Assembly (NCBI GenBank): GCA_948144175.1
Contig: CANXME010000202.1
Location: 1,575,253 to 1,639,252, forward strand
From: Closterium sp. NIES-65
Lineage: Eukaryota > Streptophyta > Zygnematophyceae > Desmidiales > Closteriaceae
Length of the DNA stretch: 64,000 nt
Direction: 5' to 3'
Both the position numbers and the translations under genes were made by a program. Positions 15,501-27,300 of this stretch are shown one piece after another (positions within the stretch are counted from its first letter, which is position 1; every line of letters starts with the position of its first letter). The notes below the pieces were generated by a model. The model saw only the letters and a list, made by a program, of their open reading frames with translations. It ran no database searches and had not been told where the DNA came from.

Positions 15501-18230
15501 ACTACAACCAGGATTCATGAACCAATTACAACCAGGATGCATGAACCAATTACAACCAGGATGCATGAACCAATTACAACCAGGCTGCATGAACCAATTA
15601 CAACCAGGATGCATGAACCAATTACAACCAGGATGCATGAAACAATTACAACCAGAATGCATGAACCAATTACAACCAGGATGCATGAACCAATTACAAC
15701 CAGGATGCATGAACCAATTACAACCAGGATGCATGAACCAATTACAACCAGAATGCATGAACCAATTACAACCACGATGCATGAAACAATTACAACCAGG
15801 ATGCATGAACCAATTACAACCACGATGCATGAACCAATTACAACCACGATGCATGAACAAATTTCAACCAGAATGCATGAACCAATTACAACCAGGATGC
15901 ATGAACCAATTACAACCAGGATGCATGAACCAATTACAACCACGATGCATGAACCAATTACAACCAGGATGCATGAACCAATTACAACCAGGATGCATGA
16001 ACCAATTACAACCAGGATGCATGAACCAATTACAACCAGAATGCATGAACCAATTACAACCACGATGCATGAAACAATTACAACCAGGATGCATGAACCA
16101 ATTACAACCACGATGCATGAACCAATTACAACCACGATGCATGAACAAATTTCAACCAGAATGCATGAACCAATTACAACCAGGATGCATGAACCAATTA
16201 CAACCAGGATGCATGAACCAATTACAACCACGATGCATGAACCAATTACAACCAGGATGCATGAACCAATTACAACCAGGATGCATGAACCAATTACAAC
16301 CAGGATGCATGAACCAATTACAACCAGAATGCATGAACCAATTACAACCACGATGCATGAAACAATTACAACCAGGATGCATGAACCAATTACAACCACG
16401 ATGCATGAACCAATTACAACCACGATGCATGAACAAATTTCAACCAGAATGCATGAACCAATTACAACCAGGATGCATGAACCAATTACAACCAGGATGC
16501 ATGAACCAATTACAACCACGATGCATGAACCAATTACAACCAGGATGCATGAACCAATTACAACCAGGATGCATGAACCAATTACAACCAGAATGCATGA
16601 ACCAATTACAACCAGGATGCATGAACCAATTACAACCAGGATGCATGAACCAATTACAACCAGGATGCATGAACCAATCACAACCAGGATGCATGAAACA
16701 ATTACAACCAGAATGCATGAACCAATTACAACCAGAATGCATGAACCAATTACAACCAGGATGCATGAACCAATAACAACCAGAATGCATGAACCAATTA
16801 CAACCAGGATGCATGAACCAATTACAACCAGAATGCATGAACCAATTACAACCAGGATGCATGAACCAATTACAACCAGGATGCATGAACCAATTACAAC
16901 CAGGATGCATGAACCAATTACAACCAGAATGCATGAACCAATTACAACCAGAATGCATGAACCAATTACAACCACGATGCATGAACCAATTCTAACCAGG
17001 ATGCATGAACCAATTACAACCAGGATGCATGAAACAATTACAACCAGGATGCACGAACCAATTACAACCAGGATGCATGAACCAATTACAACCAGGATGC
17101 ATGAAACAATTACAACCAGGATGCATGAAACAATTACAACCAGAATGCATGAACCAATTACAACCAGGATGCGTGAAACAATTACAACCAGAATGCATGA
17201 ACCAATTACAACCAGGATGCGTGAAACAATTACAACCAGGATGCATGAAACAATTATAACCAGAATGCATGAACCAATTACAACCAGGATGCGTGAAACA
17301 ATTACAACCAGGATGCATGAAACAATTACAACCAGGATGCATGAACCAATTACAACCAGGATGCATGAACCAACTACAACCAGGATTCATGAACCAATTA
17401 CAACCAGGATGCATGAACCAATTACAACCAGGATGCATGAACCAATTACAACCAGGCTGCATGAACCAATTACAACCAGGATGCATGAACCAATTACAAC
17501 CAGGATGCATGAACCAATTACAACCAGGATGCGTGAAACAATTACAACCAGGATGCATGAAACAATTACAACCAGGATGCATGAACCAATTACAACCAGG
17601 ATGCATGAACCAACTACAACCAGGATTCATGAACCAATTACAACCAGGATGCATGAACCAATTACAACCAGGATGCATGAACCAATTACAACCAGGCTGC
17701 ATGAACCAATTACAACCAGGATGCATGAACCAATTACAACCAGGATGCATGAACCAATTACAACCAGAATGCATGAACCAATTACAACCAGAGTGCATGA
17801 ACCAATTACAACCAGGATGCATGAACCAATTACAACCAGGATGCATGAACCAATTACAACCAGGATGCATGAAACAATTACAACCAGGATGCACGAACCA
17901 ATTACAACCAGGATGCATGAACCAATTACAACCAGGATGCATGAAACAATTACAAGCAGGATGCATGAAACAATTACAACCAGGATGCATGAACCAATTA
18001 CAACCAGGATGCATGAAACAATTACAACCAGAATGCATGAACCAATTACAACCAGGATGCATGAACCAATTACAACCAGGATGCATGAACCAATTACAAC
18101 CAGGATGCATGAACCAATTACAACCAGAATGCATGAACCAATTACAACCACGATGCATGAAACAATTACAACCAGGATGCATGAACCAATTACAACCACG
18201 ATGCATGAACCAATTACAACCACGATGCAT
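9565..18230. repeat. Higher-order repeat, three copies (3,168 and 2,880 bp offsets)
   Basis: A long ordered set of monomer variants is present three times. The stretch 10944-12182 matches 14112-15350 (offset 3,168 bp, 132 monomers) and 16992-18230 (offset 2,880 bp, 120 monomers). The flanking stretch 10392-10934 matches 13560-14102 and 16440-16982 at the same offsets. Within them a 288-bp (12-monomer) sub-block is doubled at 15864-16148 and 16152-16436. The translated variant strings of the three long copies appear identical, which points to recent amplification. Confidence 0.88.
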
Positions 18231-20012
18231 GAACCAATTTCAACCAGAATGCATGAACCAATTACAACCAGGATGCATGAACCAATTACAACCAGGATGC
18301 ATGAACCAATTACAACCACGATGCATGAACCAATTACAACCAGGATGCATGAACCAATTACAACCAGGATGCATGAACCAATTACAACCAGAATGCATGA
18401 ACCAATTACAACCAGGATGCGTGAAACAATTACAACCAGGATGCATGAACCAATTACAACCAGGATGCATGAACCAATTACAACCACGAAGAAAGAACCA
18501 ATTACAACCAGGATGCATGAACCAATTACAACCAGGATGCAAGAACCAATTACAACCAGAATGCATGAACCAATTACAACCAGGATGCATGAACCAATTA
18601 CAACCAGGATGCATGAACCAATTACAACCAGGATGCATGAACCAATTACAACCAGGATGCATGAAACAATTACAACCAGAATGCATGAACCAATTACAAC
18701 CAGAATGCATGAACCAATTACAACCAGGATGCATGAACCAATAACAACCAGAATGCATGAACCAATTACAACCAGGATGCATGAACCAATTACAACCAGG
18801 ATGCATGAAACAATTACAACCAGAATGCATGAACCAATTACAACCAGAATGCATGAACCAATTACAACCAGGATGCATGAACCAATAACAACCAGAATGC
18901 ATGAACCAATTACAACCAGAATGCATGAACCAATTACAACCACGATGCATGAAACAATTACAACCAGGATGCATGAACCAATTACAACCACGATGCATGA
19001 ACCAATTACAACCACGATGCATGAACCAATTTCAACCAGAATGCATGAACCAATTACAACCAGGATGCATGAACCAATTACAACCAGGATGCATGAACCA
19101 ATTACAACCACGATGCATGAACCAATTACAACCAGGATGCATGAACCAATTACAACCAGGATGCATGAACCAATTACAACCAGAATGCATGAACCAATTA
19201 CAACCAGGATGCATGAACCAATTACAACCAGGATGCATGAACCAATTACAACCAGGATGCATGAACCAATTACAACCAGAATGCATGAACCAAATACAGC
19301 CACGATGCATGAAACAATTACAACCAGGATGCATGAACCAATTACAACCAGGATGCATGAACCAATTACAACCAGGATGCATGAACCAATTACAACCAGG
19401 ATGCATGAACCAATTACAACCAGGATGCATGAACCAATTACAACCAGAATGCATGAACCAATTACAACCAGAATGCATGAACCAATTACAACCACGATGC
19501 ATGAACCAATTATAACCAGGATGCATGAACCAATTACAACCAGGATGCATGAAACAATTACAACCAGGATGCACGAACCAATTACAACCAGGATGCATGA
19601 ACCAATTACAACCAGGATGCATGAAACAATTACAACCAGGATGCATGAAACAATTACAACCAGGATGCATGAACCAATTACAACCAGGATGCATGAACCA
19701 ATTACAACCAGGATGCATGAACCAATTACAACCAGAATGCATGAACCAATTACAACCACGATGCATGAAACAATTACAACCAGGATGCATGAACCAATTA
19801 CAACCACGATGCATGAACCAATTACAACCACGATGCATGAAACAATTACAACCAGGATGCATGAAACAAGTACAACCAGGATGCATGAACCAATTACAAC
19901 CAGGATGCATGAAACAATTACAAGAAGACCTACTAGCGCCCATACCAGGCCATCCTAGCAAGAAGACCTACTTGTGCTCCCTCCTGCCGCCCATGGCAGA
20001 TTGTTAAGCCGA

Positions 20013-20747
20013 CTACGCCGCCGTGCTGTCCTTGCCCGCTCTGCCCTTCTTCCCCTTCTTCCCCGAGCTGTCCTTGCCCTGCTTGCCCCTCGGCCTCTTC
20101 CTCCCCCTGTGTTCGATGTCGTACTCCATCTGCGCGTCAAGCGGCACCGCGATGCCGATCTTCCTGTGTTTCGGCCCATCCACGGGGCACATTCCCCAGA
20201 ACGCGAGGGTTTCCACCGTCGCTCGTGCGATCAGTTTGGCCTCGGCTTCAACATCCAACCCCGGATAGGCTTTGGCCAGAGCGGTGGACTCCAGCGCCGG
20301 TGCGACGTTGTGCGCAACCTCCCCAAGGGGTTGCTGCCTGCTGATCGCGGCCTCCAGCACCGCCGTCATGACCTTCTTGAACTCGGCGGCGGTAGTCTCG
20401 CTGGCGCCGACCAACATCGCCGCCGCCTTCCCTTCGCGGACGGCATCAGCCACCTGGGCGCCGTCGCCATCGACTAAGCACCACAGGGCGCAAGCGGAGG
20501 CCGACAGCGCCTGTGCGACCTTCGCCGTCTTCTGATCCGTGTCGCCCTCCATTCTCGCCGCGGATGCAGCGACCATCCCATACGCCGCGCACATGGACAC
20601 GCGATCAATCATGGCCGACATCATTGCATCCGACTTGTCGGCATCGACGGGGAACCAGATCGCGGGCAAAAGCGCATCGTGGTGCGCATTGCCTGATGTC
20701 TTGTATGCTCGATACTTCCCGAGGATATCATTGAACCTGTCACGCAA
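20013..20747 (-). CDS. Unrecognised protein with lysine/arginine-rich C-terminus, probably a partial exon
   Basis: An open frame of about 244 codons ending at TAG (20013-20015). I do not recognise a family. The first two thirds are alanine-rich and helical-looking, with segments such as ALSASACALWCLVDGDG and EAKLIARATVETLAFWG. The last about 35 residues are very basic with repeated KKGK/GKDS runs, like a nuclear-localising or nucleic-acid-binding tail. The frame has no ATG at its 5' end: an in-frame stop lies just upstream and the first codon is TTG at 20747. A GACAG sequence there could be a splice acceptor, so it may be an internal exon or gene fragment. It lies antisense to and upstream of the gag in the same spacer. 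It could be host sequence captured by a transposon or a lineage-specific retroelement ORF. Confidence 0.4.
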   Translation of the reverse strand: MRDRFNDILGKYRAYKTSGNAHHDALLPAIWFPVDADKSDAMMSAMIDRVSMCAAYGMVAASAARMEGDTDQKTAKVAQALSASACALWCLVDGDGAQVADAVREGKAAAMLVGASETTAAEFKKVMTAVLEAAISRQQPLGEVAHNVAPALESTALAKAYPGLDVEAEAKLIARATVETLAFWGMCPVDGPKHRKIGIAVPLDAQMEYDIEHRGRKRPRGKQGKDSSGKKGKKGRAGKDSTAA

Positions 20748-21240
20748 TCACACGAAACTGGTCGTTAGGAACGCCGACGTCGACATCATAGCTTGGCCGA
20801 CGTTTATCCGACTTACCGTGTCTTGGGGAGGAACGCGCCCCGTGCCCATATCACCGTCCACATCCCAGTCGGCAAGAACCGGACTTCGATTCATTGCACC
20901 CGTAACAAGGTTCCTTTTCCAAGTACCGTACCTAGTTTGATTCCAATCATTTCAGAATACAAGCTGCCCCCCCGCGTAAGCGTTCCCATGCTCCCGTACG
21001 CGTGTTGGGCACGTAGAAAGGATGGATCCAGATGTGTACTTCCACCAACTCGTCACACTTGCTATTTAGAGCCCCTTTCTTTCGGACCATGCATCTCCGC
21101 ACCCCAGGTAATCAACTTTTGATTTTTCACTCGAAGGGACTCACGTACCTTAGCACCTAGGAGCCGTTTTCCTCGCGTTCTCTCGTAAACGCGTGCAGCC
21201 ACGACTGCGCCTAGACTAAGACGAGGCGACGCCCTTTGAA
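20748..21240. other. Spacer sequence with no recognised feature
   Basis: About 490 bp between the minus-strand ORF and the gag start. I looked for an LTR end, a tRNA primer-binding site and splice-linked exons, and found nothing convincing. It may be the leader of the gag-bearing element or promoter sequence shared by two diverging frames. Confidence 0.5.
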
Positions 21241-22238
21241 ATGGCTGAACATATCGACATCACGACTCTCGCGCAGGAGCACTTGAACAATCTGTTGCGA
21301 CAAATCCGCGAGAGCGTCGAGGAAATCGCGACGTTGACGGCAGAACGCTCGTCCCTGCAAAACGACCTCACACGGGCACAATCCCAAGCACCTAGCACTC
21401 TGATTCAGCCCGCACCACAGACATCACAGCACGGAAGTGTGGGGCAACCCGCAAGCGCCGCAAGTGATGGCGTCGTCCGCCATGACGGAGACGACGACCA
21501 CGGCACGACACACCCCGACGCGACGAATGTGGCCACGACTCAGCCTCGAGTCACGATTTCGGTGCCGGCCAGCGAATTATTTCTTCCGTTGCCGATGCCG
21601 CTAAAGCCGCAGCGTCCGCCATGCTTTGACCCAAGTCAGCGGGGTGGTCCTACCGTTCAGGCGTGGCTCTTCACGTTGAACGTCTTCTTCGACGCCAACT
21701 ACGTCTCGGAGGATACGGCGAAGATTCTCTACGCCGTGTCGTTGCTGCGAGGACCCGCCATGGACTGGTGGCGCGTCATCATCACGAAGCCGGTGGACTA
21801 CGCGACTCTACCGACATGGGAAGGACAAACCGGACCCTGGGCGCCGTCGTATTTCGTGGAGGTGCCCCAGTATCGCACGTGGGACGCGTGGTGCGCAGGT
21901 CTGCGCGCTCGTTTTGAGCCAATCGCGGCTTCGATCGCGGCGCGAGAGAAGCTCCGCACTTGGCGCCAACTCGGTTCCGTCCAAGATTACACGAGCGGAT
22001 TTCTGGCGCTGTGCGAGCAAGTGGGATATATGCACGAGAGCGAGCGCATCGACCGCTACATCGGCGACCTGAAGCAGGACATCGCTCAGGAAATCCAGCT
22101 TCGCGGCGTCACCGACTTTCAAGAAATTCTCGCTATGGCGGAGAAACTTGACTTCTTTCGCCGACCGAGACCGGGGTCCTACGGAAGCAGCCATTGGGGA
22201 CATCGGCCTTGTGGGGCGAAAGAGGGCGCCATGATACG
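21241..22238 (+). pseudogene. Ty3/Gypsy-type gag (Retrotrans_gag), truncated at 3' by satellite
   Basis: About 332 gag codons from an ATG at 21241. The first 50 residues form a probable coiled coil (LNNLLRQIRESVEEIATLTA), followed by a Thr/His/Asp-rich linker and then the Gag core. Core landmarks are VQAWLFTLNVFF, LLRGPAMDWWR, the aromatic/basic stretch around AWCAGLRARFEPIAA, then REKLRTWRQLGSVQDYTSGF and RIDRYIGDLKQDIAQEIQLRG, a layout typical of Ty3/Gypsy capsid proteins. There is no zinc knuckle, protease or polymerase. The frame is cut just after FFRRPRPG..., where satellite sequence begins at 22239, and it closes on a TGA inside the first monomer. This is an orphan fragment; the rest of the element is not in the spacer. 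Confidence 0.8.
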
Positions 22239-24353
22239 TGCATGAAACAATTACAACCAGGATGCATGAAACAATTACAACCAGAATGCATGAACCAATT
22301 ACAACCAGGATGCGTGAAACAATTACAACCAGAATGCATGAACCAATTACAACCAGGATGCGTGAAACAATTACAACCAGGATGCATGAAACAATTATAA
22401 CCAGAATGCATGAACCAATTACAACCAGGATGCGTGAAACAATTACAACCAGGATGCATGAAACAATTACAACCAGGATGCATGAACCAATTACAACCAG
22501 GATGCATGAACCAACTACAACCAGGATTCATGAACCAATTACAACCAGGATGCATGAACCAATTACAACCAGGATGCATGAACCAATTACAACCAGGCTG
22601 CATGAACCAATTACAACCAGGATGCATGAACCAATTACAACCAGGATGCATGAACCAATTACAACCAGGATGCGTGAAACAATTACAACCAGGATGCATG
22701 AAACAATTACAACCAGAATGCATGAACCAATTACAACCAGGATGCATGAAACAATTACAACCAGGATGCATGAACCAATTACAACCAGGATGCATGAACC
22801 AACTACAACCAGGATTCATGAACCAATTACAACCAGGATGCATGAACCAATTACAACCAGGATGCATGAACCAATTACAACAAGGCTGCATGAACCAATT
22901 ACAACCAGGATGCATGAACCAATTACAACCAGGATGCATGAACCAATTACAGCCAGAATGCATGAACCAATTTCAACCAGAATGCATGAACCAATTACAA
23001 CCAGGATGCATGAACCAATTACAACCAGGATGCATGAACCAATTACAACCACGATGCATGAACCAATTACAACCAGGATGCATGAACCAATTACAACCAG
23101 GATGCATGAACCAATTACAACCAGAATGCATGAACCAATTACAACCAGGATGCGTGAAACAATTACAACCAGGATGCATGAACCAATTACAACCAGGATG
23201 CATGAACCAATTACAACCACGATGCATGAACCAATTACAACCACGATGCATGAACCAATTACAACCAGGATGCAAGAACCAATTACATCCAGAATGCATG
23301 AACCAATTACAACCAGGATGCATGAACCAATTACAACCAGGATGCATGAACCAATTACAACCAGAATGCATGAACCAATTACAACCAGGATGCATGAAAC
23401 AATTACAACCAGAATGCATGAACCAATTACAACCAGAATGCATGAACCAATTACAACCAGGATGCATGAACCAATAACAACCAGAATGCATGAACCAATT
23501 ACAACCAGGATGCATGAACCAATTACAACCAGGATGCATGAAACAATTACAACCAGAATGCATGAACCAATTACAACCAGAATGCATGAACCAATTACAA
23601 CCAGGATGCATGAACCAATAACAACCAGAATGCATGAACCAATTACAACCAGAATGCATGAACCAATGACAACCACGATGCATGAAACAATTACAACCAG
23701 GATGCATGAACCAATTACAACCACGATGCATGAACCAATTACAACCACGATGCATGAACCAATTTCAACCAGAATGCATGAACCAATTACAACCAGGATG
23801 CATGAACCAATTACAACCAGGATGCATGAACCAATTACAACCACGATGCATGAACCAATTACAACCAGGATGCATGAACCAATTCCAACCAGAATGCATG
23901 AACCAATTACAACCACGATGCATGAAACAATTACAACCAGGATGCATGAACCAATTACAACCACGATGCATGAACCAATTACAACCACGATGCATGAACC
24001 AATTACAACCAGGATGCATGAACCAATTACAACCAGGATGCATGAACCAATTACAACCAGGATGCATGAACCAATTACAACCAGGATGCATGAACCAATT
24101 ACAACCAGGATGCATGAACCAATTACAACCAGGATGCAAGAACCAATTACAACCAGAAAGCATGAACCAATTACAACCAGGATGCATGAACCAATTACAA
24201 CCAGGATGCATGAACCAATTACAACCAGGATGCATGAACCAATTACAACCAGGATGCATGAAACAATTACAACCAGAATGCATGAACCAATTACAACCAG
24301 AATGCATGAACCAATTACAACCAGGATGCATGAACCAATAACAACCAGAATGC

Positions 24354-27300
24354 ATGAACCAATTACAACCAGGATGCATGAACCAATTACAACCAGGATG
24401 CATGAACCAATTACAACCAGGATGCATGAACCAATTACAACCAGGATGCATGAACCAATTACAACCAGGATGCATGAACCAATTACAACCAGAATGCATG
24501 AACGAATTACAACCAGAATGCATGAACCAATTACAACCACGATGCATGAACCAATTATAACCAGGATGCATGAACCAATTACAACCAGGATGCATGAAAC
24601 AATTACAACCAGGATGCACGAACCAATTACAACCAGGATGCATGAACCAATTACAACCAGGATGCATGAAACAATTACAACCAGGATGCATGAAACAATT
24701 ACAACCAGAATGCATGAACCAATTACAACCAGGATGCGTGAAACAATTACAACCAGAATGCATGAACCAATTACAACCAGGATGCGTGAAACAATTACAA
24801 CCAGGATGCATGAAACAATTATAACCAGAATGCATGAACCAATTACAACCAGGATGCGTGAAACAATTACAACCAGGATGCATGAAACAATTACAACCAG
24901 GATGCATGAACCAATTACAACCAGGATGCATGAACCAACTACAACCAGGATTCATGAACCAATTACAACCAGGATGCATGAACCAATTACAACCAGGATG
25001 CATGAACCAATTACAACCAGGCTGCATGAACCAATTACAACCAGGATGCATGAACCAATTACAACCAGGATGCATGAACCAATTACAACCAGGATGCGTG
25101 AAACAATTACAACCAGGATGCATGAAACAATTACAACCAGAATGCATGAACCAATTACAACCAGGATGCATGAAACAATTACAACCAGGATCCATGAAAC
25201 AATTACAACCAGGATGCATGAACCAATTACAACCAGGATGCATGAACCAACTACAACCAGGATTCATGAACCAATTACAACCAGGATGCATGAACCAATT
25301 ACAACCAGGATGCATGAACCAATTACAACCAGGCTGCATGAACCAATTACAACCAGGATGCATGAACCAATTACAACCAGGATGCATGAACCAATTACAA
25401 CCAGAATGCATGAACCAATTACAACCAGAATGCATGAACCAATTACAACCAGGATGCATGAACCAATTACAACCAGGATGCATGAACCAATTACAACCAG
25501 GATGCATGAAACAATTACAACCAGGATGCACGAACCAATTACAACCAGGATGCATGAACCAATTACAACCAGGATGCATGAAACAATTACAACCAGGATG
25601 CATGAAACAATTACAACCAGGATGCATGAACCAATTACAACCAGGATGCATGAAACAATTACAACCAGAATGTATGAACCAATTACAACCAGGATGCATG
25701 AACCAATTACAACCAGGATGCATGAACCAATTACAACCAGGATGCATGAACCAATTACAACCAGAATGCATGAACCAATTACAACCAGGATGCATGAACC
25801 AATTACAACCAGGATGCATGAAACAATTACAACCAGAATGCATGAACCAATTACAACCAGAATGCATGAACCAATTACAACCAGGATGCATGAACCAATA
25901 ACAACCAGAATGCATGAACCAATTACAACCAGAATGCATGAACCAATGACAACCACGATGCATGAAACAATTACAACCAGGATGCATGAACCAATTACAA
26001 CCACGATGCATGAACCAATTACAACCACGATGCATGAACCAATTTCAACCAGAATGCATGAACCAATTACAACCAGGATGCATGAACCAATTACAACCAG
26101 GATGCATGAACCAATTACAACCACGATGCATGAACCAATTACAACCAGGATGCATGAACCAATTACAACCAGGATGCATGAACCAATTACAACCAGAATG
26201 TATGAACCAATTACAACCAGGATGCATGAACCAATTACAACCAGGATGCATGAACCAATTACAACCAGGATGCATGAACCAATTACAACCAGAATGCATG
26301 AACCAATTACAACCGCGATGCATGAAACAATTACAACCAGGATGCATGAACCAATTACAACCACGATGCATGAACCAATTACAACCACGATGCATGAACC
26401 AATTACAACCAGGATGCATGAACCAATTACAACCAGGATGCATGAACCAATTACAACCAGGATGCATGAACCAATTACAACCAGGATGCATGAACCAATT
26501 ACAACCAGGATGCATGAACCAATTACAACCAGGATGCAAGAACCAATTACAACCAGAATGCATGAAACAATTACAACCAGGATGCATGAACCAATTACAA
26601 CCAGGAAGCATGAACCAATTACAACCAGGATGCATGAACCAATTACAACCAGGATGCATGAAACAATTACAACCAGAATGCATGAACCAATTACAACCAG
26701 AATGCATGAACCAATTACAACCAGGATGCATGAACCAATAACAACCAGAATGCATGAACCAATTACAACCAGGATGCATGAACCAATTACAACCAGGATG
26801 CATGAACCAATTACAACCAGGATGCATGAACCAATTACAACCAGGATGCATGAACCAATTACAACCAGGATGCATGAACCAATTACAACCAGAATGCATG
26901 AACGAATTACAACCAGAATGCATGAACCAATTACAACCACGATGCATGAACCAATTATAACCAGGATGCATGAACCAATTACAACCAGGATGCATGAAAC
27001 AATTACAACCAGGATGCACGAACCAATTACAACCAGGATGCATGAACCAATTACAACCAGGATGCATGAAACAATTACAACCAGGATGCATGAAACAATT
27101 ACAACCAGAATGCATGAACCAATTACAACCAGGATGCGTGAAACAATTACAACCAGAATGCATGAACCAATAACAACCAGGATGCGTGAAACAATTACAA
27201 CCAGTATGCATGAAACAATTATAACCAGAATGCATGAACCAATTACAACCAGGATGCGTGAAACAATTACAACCAGGATGCATGAAACAATTACAACCAG

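Larger units (their letters stand above)
1..19923. repeat. 24-bp satellite array, left block (about 830 monomers)
   Basis: Uninterrupted head-to-tail repeat of a 24-bp monomer. The commonest form begins ATGCATGAACCA and ends ATTACAACCAGG. It already starts inside a monomer at base 1, so the array extends left of the window. Frequent variants are GAAACA for GAACCA, and AGAATGC, ACGATGC or AAGATGC for AGGATGC; rarer ones are GCACGAAC, GCAAGAAC, AATTTCAA and AATAACAA. Every monomer holds the palindrome ATGCAT and a CCAAT pentamer. I see no indel across the block, so one forward frame stays open for 6,649 codons (MHEPITTR repeated). The frame starting CMNQLQPG and two reverse frames are also mostly open. 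Openness on both strands, no non-repeat N-terminus and mainly P/T and R/T replacement changes argue for satellite DNA rather than a protein gene. The block ends at 19923, where the unit breaks into unrelated sequence. Confidence 0.97.
19924..22238. other. Non-satellite spacer splitting the array
   Basis: A 2.3-kb GC-richer segment with no similarity to the monomer. On its left the array stops after TTACAA at 19923. On its right the array resumes at 22239 with TGCATGAAACAATTACAA, a stretch that also ends the left block. The first bases contain a short direct repeat (AGAAGACCTACT at about 19923 and 19960). It holds an unrecognised minus-strand ORF (20013-20747) and a truncated retrotransposon gag (21241-22238). 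I see no LTR pair or terminal inverted repeat that would define it as one transposon. Confidence 0.85.

Noticed and set aside
9-19958. Giant 6,649-codon forward ORF as a repetitive protein gene
   Set aside because: The monomer length is divisible by three and four of six frames lack a stop in the consensus. There is no non-repeat N-terminus or signal peptide, and the ORF starts at the window edge. The ORF at 22238-35422 is equally long but simply runs on into the antisense of another gene.
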